Shown here piece after piece: positions 51,921-61,618 of a stretch of 64,000 bases of DNA; within the stretch, counting starts at the first letter, position 1, and each line of letters starts with the position of its first letter. This DNA comes from Granulosicoccus antarcticus IMCC3135 (GTDB taxonomy: Bacteria; Pseudomonadota; Gammaproteobacteria; Granulosicoccales; Granulosicoccaceae). Position numbers and translations under genes: made by a program. The stretch covers positions 7,002,501 through 7,066,500 of the forward strand of contig NZ_CP018632.1 of NCBI RefSeq assembly GCF_002215215.1, read 5' to 3'. The notes below the pieces were generated by a model. That model had not been told where the DNA came from. It ran no database searches and saw nothing but the letters and a program-made list of their open reading frames with translations.

Positions 51921-52430
51921 TCAGCGCAAGCTGTTGCGTCCCATCATGCGTTGTAAAACCTTGCGGCCATGCTTGCCATGAGACAACGCCCCCACAACAT
52001 GCATCCCGACCAGAAAAGCCAGAAGCCACTTACCCCACTCATGCCATCGACCAGCCTGCTCAAAACCGAAGTAATAATGCAGCACACCCGTCATAGCCAT
52101 CAACATGATGACTGCGTACAGGCTCTTATGATGCCATTCGACCCAGCGCTCGTGTGCAACTGACAACGTGCCGTCTGCCAACGGTACCCGACGAACACGT
52201 AACTGCCAGCGCCAGATCATGATGGCTGCCACTGATACTCCCGCCCAAGTATGCCAAGTAGTGACTATAAACTGAAAGAAGCTCAGCGTTTCCTGACTAT
52301 CTATCGCTACCAGTGCATCCCGCATCGCACCTTGCAGTACATATTGACCGATCAGCAACAACAGCACCAGCCAGTGCAATCGTCGCTGCAGAAGAGTGTA
52401 GAAGATCGTGCTGTCAGCAGAACCACTCAT
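51921..52430 (-). CDS. Cytochrome b561
   Basis: This 169-residue membrane protein has four helices with haem-ligand histidines in RRLHWLVLLLLIGQY, TTWHTWAGVSV, WHHKSLYAVIMLMAMTGVLHYYFG and GMHVVGALSHGKHG. It matches the prokaryotic b561 (CybB-like) family that oxidises quinol. Gene order places it 89 bp upstream of the dihaem cytochrome c, which may accept its electrons; that pairing is inference. Confidence 0.9.
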   Translation of the reverse strand: MSGSADSTIFYTLLQRRLHWLVLLLLIGQYVLQGAMRDALVAIDSQETLSFFQFIVTTWHTWAGVSVAAIMIWRWQLRVRRVPLADGTLSVAHERWVEWHHKSLYAVIMLMAMTGVLHYYFGFEQAGRWHEWGKWLLAFLVGMHVVGALSHGKHGRKVLQRMMGRNSLR

Positions 52431-52540
52431 GTGCGAAAAAGTGTCAGTTCGTGTCCAATGGTGGCCAATATTGGCCCGCGTTTCAATGATCGGGCCAGAG
52501 AGTTCGTATACTACGTAGTATCGCTACAGGCAGATGTCCT

Positions 52541-52996
52541 ATGAACAGCTCAATTCCCGACCCGATTCGCCATGCAGCGCAGCTTATCGCTCCGGAGGCG
52601 CCAGATGCCCTGGAAGAGCGCATCAAACGCGACATTTTCCAGAGTATCGCCCGAATCAAGCCGGACGTGACCAAAGACATCGATTTCTCTGCCGAGGTGA
52701 TGTCAGGCCAGTTTTTCGAACAACTATCACCACCGTTGCAGGGTATCGCAATTGCCCGTACCGAAGGCGTTCTGGCGTTCTACAACCGTGTCGGCTGGGC
52801 ACCTGCCTATCTTGAAACGGCGTTGGAATCCTGTGTTCCGGCAGACGGGCTTGAACCCTTGCAGCAACGCTATCATGCAAACACGCTGCACGATCTTGCC
52901 TATGTCCACCCTAAACACTTTGTGAAGATGCTAGGCAAGGCCGAGGCCGCATCACTCTGGGAGACTCTCAAACGATTCACGGCGGATGCTAACTGA
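52541..52996 (+). CDS. Conserved hypothetical protein, 151 residues
   Basis: I do not recognise a family. The protein is soluble, mostly helical, with no signal or membrane segment. Notable stretches are DALEERIKRDIFQSIARIKP, GIAIARTEGVLAFYNRVGWA and HPKHFVKMLGKAEAASLWETL. ATG at 52541 is divergent from cytochrome b561 with a 110-bp gap. Codon use matches neighbours, which supports it as a real gene. The 418 bp after it (52997-53414) hold one hairpin (ACTCCG 53076, CGGAGT 53091) and otherwise nothing I can name. Confidence 0.65.
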   Translation: MNSSIPDPIRHAAQLIAPEAPDALEERIKRDIFQSIARIKPDVTKDIDFSAEVMSGQFFEQLSPPLQGIAIARTEGVLAFYNRVGWAPAYLETALESCVPADGLEPLQQRYHANTLHDLAYVHPKHFVKMLGKAEAASLWETLKRFTADAN

Positions 52997-53414
52997 CGAG
53001 GCGCCATTGCTGTCAACTATTTGTCAACAAAACTGTTTGAGCAATTGCACTTGAAGCTCTGCCCTGTCGCAAGTAACTCCGAATACTCACCGGAGTGAAA
53101 GCGCTTAATTGATTGATATCGCTGGCTCCGATACCGCATGGCAATTGCCGCAAGCTCGCCTTGCCGGGCAGCCTGACTCTGATGAGGCACGGCTTCTGCT
53201 CATACCCTCAGTAGAGAAAACGAATTCAGTAGAAGCCTGCCTTATGGCAGATGCATTTTTCTGCTGATTTCGAGAATAACTCCTCAGGCAGATTGCGACA
53301 TGCCGAGCAAATTCGCACTTTACTTACGAAAAGATCGATCGTTGCAATGAGATTGTCATGTCGATGAGTTACAAATGTATCCAGGTTATCCATCGCAAGT
53401 AAGAGACCGCAGCC

Positions 53415-53675
53415 ATGCAAGCCCCCGTTGATTACCCAGTATCTGACGACATTGCCAACAGTTCTTTAAGCGGCCCGATGACTTACGCCGCCTTGCTTGC
53501 GCGACATGACGCCGCTCAACACATCACCGTCGACATGATTCGTTCTGCCACCGTGAGTATGGAAGCAGCACAGCAATTACCCTTCGCCGCTCGCCCCGAA
53601 ACCATTGATTCAAATTTTGCGGCACGCGCACGCTCCGAGGCTATTCTGTCACGGCTTCTGAAGGTCATTCGCTGA
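53415..53675 (+). CDS. Small hypothetical protein, 86 residues
   Basis: This is a short soluble protein without recognised domains (YPVSDDIANSSLSG near the start, ARSEAILSRLLKVIR at the end). No opposite-strand gene competes for this region, and third-position composition looks coding-like. No clear ribosome site is seen. It lies between an unassigned gap and the UMF1-type transporter gene, from which it is separated by 99 bp. Moderate doubt remains. Confidence 0.5.
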   Translation: MQAPVDYPVSDDIANSSLSGPMTYAALLARHDAAQHITVDMIRSATVSMEAAQQLPFAARPETIDSNFAARARSEAILSRLLKVIR

Positions 53676-53774
53676 ACTGAACCCTCTTTCAGACATGCTT
53701 TTACGAGCAGTCTGACCTTACACGCCCCCTAAACAAAGCTACCATCGGCATTCCAGTTTCCATTGCCTGATGCC

Positions 53775-55040
53775 ATGCCGACGCACAACCGACGATCACA
53801 GCTTTCGTGGGCATTCTATGACTGGGCAAATTCTGCGTTTGCCACCACAGTCATGGCTGGCTTCTTCCCCTTGTTCTTCAAGCAGTACTGGAGCACAGGA
53901 ACAGATGCCACCGTCAGTACCTTCTGGCTAGGCCTTGGCAACTCGGGAGCCAGTTTCCTGATCCTGATCATGGCCCCCATTCTGGGTGCTCTGGCAGATT
54001 CAGGTGGCATCCACAAACGCCTGCTGGCAGTATTTGCCACCATTGGCATCGTTGCCACCGCCGCCTTCTTTTTCGTCGCTCAAGGCGCATGGCCATGGGC
54101 CATCAGCATCTATGTCATTGCCATCATCGGCTTCTCGGGCGCAAATGTGTTCTACGATGCCATGCTGCCGTCACTGACCACGCATAGCGATTTCCATCGA
54201 CTCTCAGCGCTCGGCTACGCATTGGGTTATCTGGGTGGTGGACTGCTGTTTCTGGTCAATGTGATGATGACCCTGCAGCCTTCCTGGTTTGGCCTGGCCG
54301 ATGCAGCCGCAGCGGTGCGTGTCTCATTTTTAAGTGTCGCTGTGTGGTGGCTGATATTCTCCCTGCCTTTATTGCTGGGAATTCGGGAGCAAGCACCCAC
54401 CTCTTCGTCCAGACCGGCTCTGGGCAAGGAATTCAGCAAGCTCTGGAATACCCTCAAGTCCATACGCCAGCAACGTAACCTGTGGATGTTTTTGTGTGCG
54501 TACTGGCTCTATATTGACGGGGTTGCCACCATCATTCGCATGGCCGTGGACTACGGCATGGCCATCGGGCTGCCTTCCGACAGTCTGATCATCGCTCTCT
54601 TGCTGGTGCAGTTCATCGGCTTTCCGGCCACCCTGGTGTTCGGCCGAATCGGCCAGCGCTACGGTGCCAAACGCGGGCTATGGATTGGTCTGTGGGCATA
54701 CGTCATAGCCACAGCCTGCGCCTCTTTGATGAGTTCAAGCCTGGAGTTCTATGCTCTGGCGGTTGCTCTGGGCCTGGTGCAGGGCGGCGTACAATCACTC
54801 AGCCGCTCTTTGTTCGGTCAATTGATTCCGCCAGAACGCTCCGGGGAGTATTTCGGCTTTCTCAACATGCTCGGCAAGGCAGCCGCTGTACTAGGGCCCC
54901 TCATGGTGGGCATCGTTGCGGCCACCACTGGCAACTCACGCATAGGCTTGTTGTCTATACTCGTGCTCTTCCTGCTCGGCATGTGGTTTTTGCGCAAGGT
55001 GGACGACACACCTCTTGCCGCCAGCACTGCCCCGTCCTGA
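53775..55040 (+). CDS. UMF1-family (Atg22-like) MFS transporter
   Basis: This membrane protein of about 421 residues opens LSWAFYDWANSAFATTVMAGFFPLFFK, the UMF1/BtlA hallmark, with twelve helices and GRIGQRYGAKRGLWIG and LFGQLIPPERSGEYFGF in the second half. It may import or export amino acids or similar solutes. ATG at 53775 is chosen; an in-frame TTG at 53763 would add four residues. The PqiA-like gene begins 30 bp after its stop, so these and the next genes may be one transcript. Confidence 0.9.
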   Translation: MPTHNRRSQLSWAFYDWANSAFATTVMAGFFPLFFKQYWSTGTDATVSTFWLGLGNSGASFLILIMAPILGALADSGGIHKRLLAVFATIGIVATAAFFFVAQGAWPWAISIYVIAIIGFSGANVFYDAMLPSLTTHSDFHRLSALGYALGYLGGGLLFLVNVMMTLQPSWFGLADAAAAVRVSFLSVAVWWLIFSLPLLLGIREQAPTSSSRPALGKEFSKLWNTLKSIRQQRNLWMFLCAYWLYIDGVATIIRMAVDYGMAIGLPSDSLIIALLLVQFIGFPATLVFGRIGQRYGAKRGLWIGLWAYVIATACASLMSSSLEFYALAVALGLVQGGVQSLSRSLFGQLIPPERSGEYFGFLNMLGKAAAVLGPLMVGIVAATTGNSRIGLLSILVLFLLGMWFLRKVDDTPLAASTAPS

Positions 55041-55070
55041 CCCTTATACCCAGATTACACAGCACTCCTC

Positions 55071-55754
55071 ATGAAAACGATCTTCGGCGTACTGCTGCTT
55101 GTCTGCGCATATTTTCTACTCCTGCCCGGCCTGACTCAACCCATGCTCAGCGTATCCGGCACGGTTGAGAAAACCAAACTGGTCGAGGTTGGCAAGGAGC
55201 TGATCAAGGAGAGCCCCAATACGCCTTCACTGGTCAATAACCTGGTGGACATGGTAGTTGAGGGGCTTGATGTGCAGGGAACTGTGCAGGCATTTGACAA
55301 GACGCGCAGCATTCTGGCCACCGCTCAGGAACTACAGGCCAACGGCCACCTGCCAGTGGCGATCCTCATCGTTATGTTCAGTGTCGTCGTCCCCCTGGTC
55401 AAGGCATTGCTATTGCTGGCCATGCTTCTACCCTTCAGCGTCGCCTTTCGCACAGGTTTGTTATCGCTCAGCAATGCCATCAGCAAGTGGTCGATGGCCG
55501 ATGTCTTCGTCATCTCCATCTTCATCGCCTTCCTGGCCAGCAATGGCATTGAGGAGAGTCGTGGTCTGGTCGATTTCGAATCGAGCCTGGGTGACGGCTT
55601 CTGGTATTTTCTGGGGTATTGCCTGCTCTCGATACTGGGAACACAACTGCTGAGCTCCGGGCTCAAAGCCAGGCTCAAACGCGAGTCGAGCCAAACTGAG
55701 CAAACTCCCCAGCCAATAGTGCAGTCCCCCGCACCGACACCTGAATCCAACTGA
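55071..55754 (+). CDS. PqiA-family (paraquat-inducible protein A) membrane protein
   Basis: This 227-residue protein has a single PqiA domain: an N-terminal helix (GVLLLVCAYFLLLPGLTQPML), a periplasmic loop, then VAILIVMFSVVVPLVKALLLL and AISKWSMADVFVISIFIAFLA. Typical PqiA proteins have two such domains and work with MCE proteins PqiBC. Here there is one domain and no MCE gene nearby, so it may act alone. The tail is Gln/Pro-rich. Confidence 0.85.
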   Translation: MKTIFGVLLLVCAYFLLLPGLTQPMLSVSGTVEKTKLVEVGKELIKESPNTPSLVNNLVDMVVEGLDVQGTVQAFDKTRSILATAQELQANGHLPVAILIVMFSVVVPLVKALLLLAMLLPFSVAFRTGLLSLSNAISKWSMADVFVISIFIAFLASNGIEESRGLVDFESSLGDGFWYFLGYCLLSILGTQLLSSGLKARLKRESSQTEQTPQPIVQSPAPTPESN

Positions 55755-55766
55755 TAACCCACCACC

Positions 55767-56678
55767 ATGTTTGATTCGTTTGTTTTTGCTTTCGGTATAA
55801 CCGGACCGATACTGCTGTTGCTGATGGTCGGCTGGGGCATCTGCCGTATCAAGCTGGTAGACACCCACTTCATCGCTCAGGCCAATGCGCTGGTTTTCAA
55901 TGTGACACTACCGGTCATGTTGTTTTTCGCGATTGCGGGACGCTCATTCAACGAAGCGCTCGATCTGCCGTTGACGTTGATCGGTCTGGGCGGCACCTTG
56001 ATACTGGTAGCACTGTTGTTGCTCGTTGGTCGCCTGATCCCTCTTGATCAGAGAGGCGTGTTCGTCCAGGGATCCTATCGCGGTAATCTGGCCATCCTTG
56101 GTGTCGCGCTGGCAGTGGCAACCTACGGCGAGGAAGTGCTGCCACTGGTAGCGGTATACATCGCCCTGGTAACGACGGTCTACAACATCATTGCTGTCTG
56201 GGTTCTCAATTCAAGCGGCGTGCTGCGCAACCTGCTGAAGAACCCCATTCTCATCGGTATCATGGCGGGGGTGCTCGCCTCACTGATCAACCTGCCCGTG
56301 CCCGAGTTCTTGCGCAGCACCGGCAACTACCTGACAGGCATGACCTTGCCGCTGGCTCTGATCTGCATTGGTGCGACCCTGGATTTCAACAGTCTGTTCG
56401 GTAACGGTCGGACCATTCTGCTGGCGGTATTCTTCAAGCTGATTGTCTCCCCACTGATACTCGTGGGCCTGGGCTTGCTCTTCGGACTGGGCTCAGTCCA
56501 GATCGGTATTCTGTTTTTCCTGGCAGCCTCCCCCACGGCCACGGCCAGCTACATCATGGCGCGTCAGATGACAGCTCACGGCGCTCTGGCAGCCGAGATT
56601 GTTGCCGTAACGACCGCATTGGGCGTGCTCAGTTACACTGCCGGTATTGCATTGTTAAGGGCCTATGGCCTGATATAG
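55767..56678 (+). CDS. AEC-family (auxin efflux carrier-like) transporter
   Basis: This 303-residue membrane protein has about ten helices of the Mem_trans family: NALVFNVTLPVMLFFAIAGR with the crossing proline, RGNLAILGVALAVATYG, and SPTATASYIMARQM near the end. Bacterial members such as MdcF move malonate or other carboxylates. The cargo is unknown. It starts 12 bp after the PqiA-like stop and is followed by a LysE-type gene, probably in one operon. Confidence 0.9.
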   Translation: MFDSFVFAFGITGPILLLLMVGWGICRIKLVDTHFIAQANALVFNVTLPVMLFFAIAGRSFNEALDLPLTLIGLGGTLILVALLLLVGRLIPLDQRGVFVQGSYRGNLAILGVALAVATYGEEVLPLVAVYIALVTTVYNIIAVWVLNSSGVLRNLLKNPILIGIMAGVLASLINLPVPEFLRSTGNYLTGMTLPLALICIGATLDFNSLFGNGRTILLAVFFKLIVSPLILVGLGLLFGLGSVQIGILFFLAASPTATASYIMARQMTAHGALAAEIVAVTTALGVLSYTAGIALLRAYGLI

Positions 56679-56721
56679 AATCCAGCCAGAACCTCATTTT
56701 CTCGACTCAGAGATAGCCCCC

Positions 56722-57345
56722 ATGATCAACCTTGCAGACGTTGCCGCCTACACCATGGCTTTGGGCATTGCTGCAGCCATACCCGGGCCCGGCATAACCG
56801 CTCTGGTGGCACGCAGCGTCGGCAGTGGAACGCGTGCAGGTTTTGCCCTGTTAACAGGCATCATCGTGGGGGATTTACTGTATCTGTCGTTCGCTGTTTT
56901 TGGCCTTGCTATCATTGCCCAGAGCTTCAGCACGGTCTTCACCTTCATTCGCTGGGCCTCCATTGCCTATCTGTTGTATCTGGCCTGGCAGTTCTGGACT
57001 GCTGAACGACACGATATGCAAAGCACAGAAACCAGCCGTAGCGATCTGGGAGCAGCATTGACGTCCGGCCTCGGCATCACCTTGGGCAACCCCAAGACCA
57101 TTGCCTTTTATCTAGCACTGCTGCCACTGGTACTGGATCTGAATACGGTCACGGTTGGCAACTGGGCAATGGTACTGGTGCCAGCGACAATTGCCGTTCT
57201 ACTGACAGTAGGTACTGTCTATATTCTGGGAGCCCTGGTCGTGCGACGTATTCTGGCGGGCAGCAAAGCGCAAAGAAATTTGCATCGCAGTGCCGCAGTT
57301 GCCATGGCAGGGGCTGCTGGAACCATGATTCTGCGCGAGCTTTGA
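56722..57345 (+). CDS. LysE/RhtB-family amino-acid exporter (first copy)
   Basis: This 207-residue protein has six helices and the LysE start GIAAAIPGPGITALVARSVGSG, then GIIVGDLLYLSFAVFGLAI and SGLGITLGNPKTIAFYLALLP. It should export amino acids or their derivatives. A second, distinct LysE-type gene is at 59009. It follows the AEC gene by 43 bp. Confidence 0.9.
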   Translation: MINLADVAAYTMALGIAAAIPGPGITALVARSVGSGTRAGFALLTGIIVGDLLYLSFAVFGLAIIAQSFSTVFTFIRWASIAYLLYLAWQFWTAERHDMQSTETSRSDLGAALTSGLGITLGNPKTIAFYLALLPLVLDLNTVTVGNWAMVLVPATIAVLLTVGTVYILGALVVRRILAGSKAQRNLHRSAAVAMAGAAGTMILREL

Positions 57346-57441
57346 AAAGCCGATAAAGACACCGCTTTGAGTGCGGCCAGCGACAATACGTGCGCTGTGG
57401 CACGGGCTGCGACACGGCCCATCAAAAACTGAGAATGAACC

Positions 57442-57900
57442 TCAGCGTGTACCGGTTGACGAGAATGTGAATATGGTGCGCGTCCAGGCAGACTTGCCGG
57501 CCATATTCGACGAACGAACTCGCCAGGCATGCCGATCTGAATCAGGTAGAGACACATTCAGATTAATGCTGCAGGTATCGCCACTGCAAACCTCATCAGG
57601 GTTCAGACCAACCATCATGTATTGATCGATTGCACTGTTTTCCGCATTGAAGATATGGAAATCATAGCTTTCAGTTTCAGCCGTTGCATCCCATACGAAC
57701 AAGACGGATTTCTTCGACGAAACCAGAGTGCCTGGCGGCGGGCTTGCGTTGCCAGGCATGGGTGGCGGATTGTCATACCAGGGCGAACTGGCACAAGCCG
57801 ACAACAATGTGCTCGCCATAACGGCAACACCCGTCAAAAGCGGTCGCAGACGTAATCGAGCCGCCAGCGTACTGGTTGAAATAACTGACAACTCTCTCAT
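57442..57900 (-). CDS. Hypothetical lipoprotein
   Basis: This 152-residue protein has a basic N-terminus, a hydrophobic stretch and a lipobox (MASTLLSACASSPW), so it should be lipidated and exported. The mature part has a fibronectin-type-III-like pattern (KSVLFVWDATAETESYDFHIF, then HAWRVRSSN) and a cysteine pair (CSGDTC). Function unknown. It stands alone between convergent and divergent neighbours. Confidence 0.7.
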   Translation of the reverse strand: MRELSVISTSTLAARLRLRPLLTGVAVMASTLLSACASSPWYDNPPPMPGNASPPPGTLVSSKKSVLFVWDATAETESYDFHIFNAENSAIDQYMMVGLNPDEVCSGDTCSINLNVSLPDSDRHAWRVRSSNMAGKSAWTRTIFTFSSTGTR

Positions 57901-58040
57901 TGGATCTGTGACGAAACCATAGTGGATGAAACAACCCTGCCTGTAATTCTATCCCAGAGCACCCATAAACGACATCGCTCCGGCACGATTAGAGAATCAG
58001 CACCGCAATTGTGTGACCTATAGCAGGCTAATAGATGTAA

Positions 58041-58334
58041 TCAATGCCTATTTGCCAGTGCTCGGTACAGCTGAGTCCCGAACCAGCACATGGCCAGAAA
58101 CATGATTGGTACTATCACCATCGCCGTTGCCAGCCAACCGATTCCGACGTACAACACTCCTGACATTATCGATGCAAGCACCGATGCACTCTCTACCAAC
58201 GCGTCGTTAAGCCCTTGTATCGACGCCTTCTCATGATTCTGAATAGCACTCTGCAGCAAATGAGTGCTATTGATAAATCCGAAATTCCAACCAACCCCCA
58301 ATAGTGTCAATGCGACATGAAAGTGCGTCGCCTC
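58041..58334 (-). pseudogene. C-terminal remnant of an MFS transporter
   Basis: The frame directly after the MarR stop reads EATHFHVALTLLGVGWNFGFIN and continues about 90 residues. It covers the last helices of an MFS transporter (SIQGLNDALVESASVLASIM, then the final membrane segment). The first 300 or so residues are absent. The only starts are weak (TTG at 58310). The layout suggests a marR-MFS operon in which a deletion joined the end of marR to the end of the transporter gene. Confidence 0.75.
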
Positions 58335-58772
58335 TCAACTCAACTCGAGCAGACGGCTCTGGAACTCGGCTACTTTCTGCGGACTCAAGTTATTCAGTGG
58401 CAGCTCTCGAAGCGCATCACGCATGACACCCCGGGCATCATCCAGTAGCTCCTGCCCTGCCGCAGTCAGAATGGCACGACTCTGACGAGCATCTCGTTCG
58501 CCCTTCTCCGTCGTGACATAGCCGATTTTTTCAAGCGGCTTAAGGGCGCGAGTGACTGCCGAGGCCGTCACGCCAACTGAATCTGCCAGCACTATTCGCG
58601 GCATACCGCTTGCTGGCGCATCAGACAACGCTGACAGTAATCGATATTCGCTATAGCTGACACCTCTGGTGCAGGACAGGGCGCGATCCAAGCGTCGCTC
58701 CAGTCGTGTGGCTGTCTCCAGCAATTGTGTGATGGAAGATTCTGTATGGGGGGCGATATTTTCAGCATTCAT
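58335..58772 (-). CDS. MarR-family transcriptional regulator
   Basis: This 145-residue protein has the MarR winged HTH: GVSYSEYRLLSALSDAP, VLADSVGVTASAVTRALKPLEKIGYV and the wing GERDARQSRAILTAAGQELL. It is intact. It probably once controlled the adjacent, now truncated MFS gene, and may also act on the divergent LysE-type gene across the 236-bp gap at 58773-59008. Confidence 0.92.
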   Translation of the reverse strand: MNAENIAPHTESSITQLLETATRLERRLDRALSCTRGVSYSEYRLLSALSDAPASGMPRIVLADSVGVTASAVTRALKPLEKIGYVTTEKGERDARQSRAILTAAGQELLDDARGVMRDALRELPLNNLSPQKVAEFQSRLLELS

Positions 58773-59008
58773 TCTTGAATGATACTTGACCGATCAAGCT
58801 TTATGCAAGCATATTCACTCATCACCCACAACTGATTGCGACGCCATTAACAGCCTGCTCCCAGATCACAGGCAGTGAAAATGGCGATCGAATTGGAAGT
58901 CAAGCATTCCCTTGCAGCGAATGTCATGTTAAAAGATGCCTCTTTACCGGACAGGAACAGGGCGAATATGGCCTTACCCCGGTAGCAACAACGGAACTTT
59001 TATCAGCC

Positions 59009-59596
59009 ATGGGTGTATTTCTGACCGCTGTTTTCTTCTTGCTCATCACGCCAGGACCGGGAGTTCTGTCCACCGCCGGAGTCGGATCTTCGTTCGGCGC
59101 ATCCCCTGGTTATCGCTATGTCGCCGGGCTGTTCATTGGCACCAACCTCGTGGCGCTCGCCGTGGTAACGGGCCTGGCCGGGCTGGTACTGGCACAGCCG
59201 GCACTACGTACCATTCTGATGTACGCCTCCATCGCCTATCTGTGCTATCTGGCTTTTCGCATTGCCTTCGCAGGTTCGAAGATCAGATTCATCCAGAGTG
59301 CCAAGCCGCCAGGAATTCGTGATGCGGTGCTCTTGCAAGCCATCAACCCCAAGGCCTACGTCGTCAATACCGCATTGTTCACAGGCTTCCCATTCGCAGG
59401 CATGGCCTTGTGGCAGGAAACCACCTGGAAGTTTCTTCTGATGAATCTGATCTGGGTACCGATTCATTTGCTGTGGCTGGCTGCCGGCATCGGTCTGCAA
59501 AAACTTGACCTGCCTGATCACTGGCACCGAGCCATCAACATAGTGATGGCCCTGTCGCTGCTGATGGTGATCCTACTCGCCATCAAGATGGCATAA
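59009..59596 (+). CDS. LysE/RhtB-family exporter (second copy)
   Basis: This 195-residue membrane protein has FFLLITPGPGVLSTAGVGSSF, YVAGLFIGTNLVALAVVTGL and LLQAINPKAYVVNTALFTGF, the LysE pattern with six helices. It differs clearly from the copy at 56722, so it is not a recent duplication. ATG at 59009 is divergent from the MarR gene, which makes MarR control possible. Confidence 0.88.
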   Translation: MGVFLTAVFFLLITPGPGVLSTAGVGSSFGASPGYRYVAGLFIGTNLVALAVVTGLAGLVLAQPALRTILMYASIAYLCYLAFRIAFAGSKIRFIQSAKPPGIRDAVLLQAINPKAYVVNTALFTGFPFAGMALWQETTWKFLLMNLIWVPIHLLWLAAGIGLQKLDLPDHWHRAINIVMALSLLMVILLAIKMA

Positions 59597-59684
59597 CGTA
59601 AACTGAGTGACTGAAGCCATGCCTCTCGGACTACGATAGATGGCAACTCATTTCGCCACTAATCAATAAAACCAGGAACTCTCC

Positions 59685-60251
59685 ATGACAAGCATCACGG
59701 ACAAGCGCTGGCTCACCCATTCGACAGAAGAGATCTACGATAATCCGTGGATTACGCTAACCCACCGTCATGTCAGTGCACCTACTGGCAAGCAGGGTAT
59801 TTATGGCGTGGTGCATTTCAAGAACACAGCCATTGGTGTAATACCCATCGATGCCGAGGGATATACCTGGTTGGTCGGCCAACATCGTTACACCTTGGAC
59901 CAGTACGAATGGGAGATACCCGAAGGTGGCGCACTAATCGGTGAGTCCTCATTGGCAGCGGCTCAACGAGAATTGCGTGAAGAGACGGGTATCGTTGCCC
60001 GTCGCTGGACCAGCCTGCTCAAGCTGAACACATCCAATTCGGTAACCGATGAAGTTGCTCGTGTATTCCTCGCTCAGGACTTGAGCTTTGGTGAGACCGA
60101 GCCGGATGATACTGAATTACTGCAACTACGGCGCATTCCTCTCGATGATGCTATCAACATGGCACTGGATGGTTCCATCGCAGATAGCGTGGCTATGAGC
60201 GCCCTGTTGAAGCTTGGCCTGCTGCTGGACAGAGGTGTACTTTCGATCTGA
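59685..60251 (+). CDS. Nudix hydrolase (ADP-ribose pyrophosphatase-like)
   Basis: This 188-residue protein has a complete Nudix box, GGALIGESSLAAAQRELREETGI at about residues 85-107, within a domain that opens NPWITLTHRHVSAPTG and IPIDAEGYTWLVGQHRY. That opening is typical of ADP-sugar pyrophosphatases, which hydrolyse ADP-ribose and similar nucleotide sugars. AGGA precedes ATG. It converges with the class V aminotransferase 13 bp away. Confidence 0.92.
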   Translation: MTSITDKRWLTHSTEEIYDNPWITLTHRHVSAPTGKQGIYGVVHFKNTAIGVIPIDAEGYTWLVGQHRYTLDQYEWEIPEGGALIGESSLAAAQRELREETGIVARRWTSLLKLNTSNSVTDEVARVFLAQDLSFGETEPDDTELLQLRRIPLDDAINMALDGSIADSVAMSALLKLGLLLDRGVLSI

Positions 60252-60264
60252 CTAGCTGCAGGAC

Positions 60265-61530
60265 TCAGGTCAGAATGTCATCTAGTGCATCCAGCAACTG
60301 CTGCATATCTTCCTCATCCGTAAAATAACCGGGAGACAGACGGATGGTGCCACCGCCATCAACCGTATCGGCATCAACATGCACCAGCGGCGCACACTGC
60401 AGGCCAGCACGTGCACAGATCTGATGATCAGCATCCAGCTGATCGGCAATCCGCTCTGTTGGCATGCCATCGACCGTAAAACTCAACGTAGCCACCCGCG
60501 CATCGTGCCGTGCATTAGCAAGAATTCGTACGTTCTTGTGTTCACGCAGACAGGCTTCGATGCGCTCCAGATGAGTCAACTCAACCTGATGTATATGGCG
60601 TATAGCCAACTGGCAGAGCCCCGCATGAACTGGACTATTGCCCGTTGCAGAAACCTTGTGAGCAGACATCACCTCTTCGCCAGGCAAGATAGTCTCGCCC
60701 TTTTGCAGGCGCTCACCCAGTGCGCGAAACCATAACTGGGCAGCGTGTAATCCGGCAACACCAGGCAGGCAGATCGTGCCGGCTTCCAGATGATGTGGAT
60801 AGACATCGGGCTGAAAACTCGACAATGAATCCACACCTGTTCCTCCGAATCGTTGCGCTGGCAGGTCAACGGACTCGGCCACGATCATGCCGCCGATGCC
60901 CATGGGCCCGAACAGACCCTTATGGCCCGGGAAGGTCAGCACACTGATACCCAGCTCATCCATCGCGATGGGCAATACACCGGCAGTCTGCGCAGCATCG
61001 ACAATAAGCAGCACACCGGCAGCTTGGGCAATCGCAGCAACTTCTGCCAGAGGCTGCACCGTACCGATGACATTGGAGGCGTGATTGAAAACAATGGCGC
61101 GTGTATTGGGCCGCAAAGCCGACTTGATGGCCGCTGGATCGATATATCCATCAGCACCAGGGGCGACTCGTGTCACTTGCACTTGACGATCGCGCTCTAG
61201 ATGATTAAGTGTGCGCAACACTGCGTTGTGCTCAAGACGCGTGCTGATGACGTGATCACCTGCAGTCACCAGCCCGGCAATACTCATATTGAGAGAGTCG
61301 GTGCCATTGAGTGTAAACACCACTCGATTGGCGGGCCCTGAGTAACCGAAAAATCGGGCCAGCATCCTTCGAGTAGCCGTAATCATCTGCTCGGCCTCTA
61401 CGGCTAGCAGACTGCCACTTCGCCCCGGATTGACACCATGCGAGCGGAAGAAACTGTCCATGAACTGATAGACAGGCTCAGGCTTGGGCCAAGTGGTAGC
61501 CGCATTGTCGAAATAGGCGTTGTCTTTCAT
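60265..61530 (-). CDS. Class V aminotransferase, cysteine desulfurase-like
   Basis: This 421-residue PLP enzyme has YFDNAATTWPKPEPVYQF, NHASNVIGTVQPL, LIVDAAQTAGVLPI and the PLP lysine in LTFPGHKGLFGPMGIGG. It belongs to the EF2568-type subfamily of cysteine-desulfurase-like proteins. It has a cysteine near AGLQCAPL that may act on sulfur, but it lacks linked Isc or Suf genes. It may release sulfur or selenium, or act in another pathway. Confidence 0.88.
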   Translation of the reverse strand: MKDNAYFDNAATTWPKPEPVYQFMDSFFRSHGVNPGRSGSLLAVEAEQMITATRRMLARFFGYSGPANRVVFTLNGTDSLNMSIAGLVTAGDHVISTRLEHNAVLRTLNHLERDRQVQVTRVAPGADGYIDPAAIKSALRPNTRAIVFNHASNVIGTVQPLAEVAAIAQAAGVLLIVDAAQTAGVLPIAMDELGISVLTFPGHKGLFGPMGIGGMIVAESVDLPAQRFGGTGVDSLSSFQPDVYPHHLEAGTICLPGVAGLHAAQLWFRALGERLQKGETILPGEEVMSAHKVSATGNSPVHAGLCQLAIRHIHQVELTHLERIEACLREHKNVRILANARHDARVATLSFTVDGMPTERIADQLDADHQICARAGLQCAPLVHVDADTVDGGGTIRLSPGYFTDEEDMQQLLDALDDILT

Positions 61531-61618
61531 GGACTTGGGTTCAAATTATCAATGCACTGGTAACGTTGCAGAATACAGCATCCCTGACTGGGCAATTTTC
61601 TCAATCAACGGAAATCAG

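Noticed and set aside
53226-53420. 64-residue minus-strand frame (Cys/His-rich)
   Set aside because: No ribosome site, no family resemblance, and it lies in a gap with non-coding-like composition.
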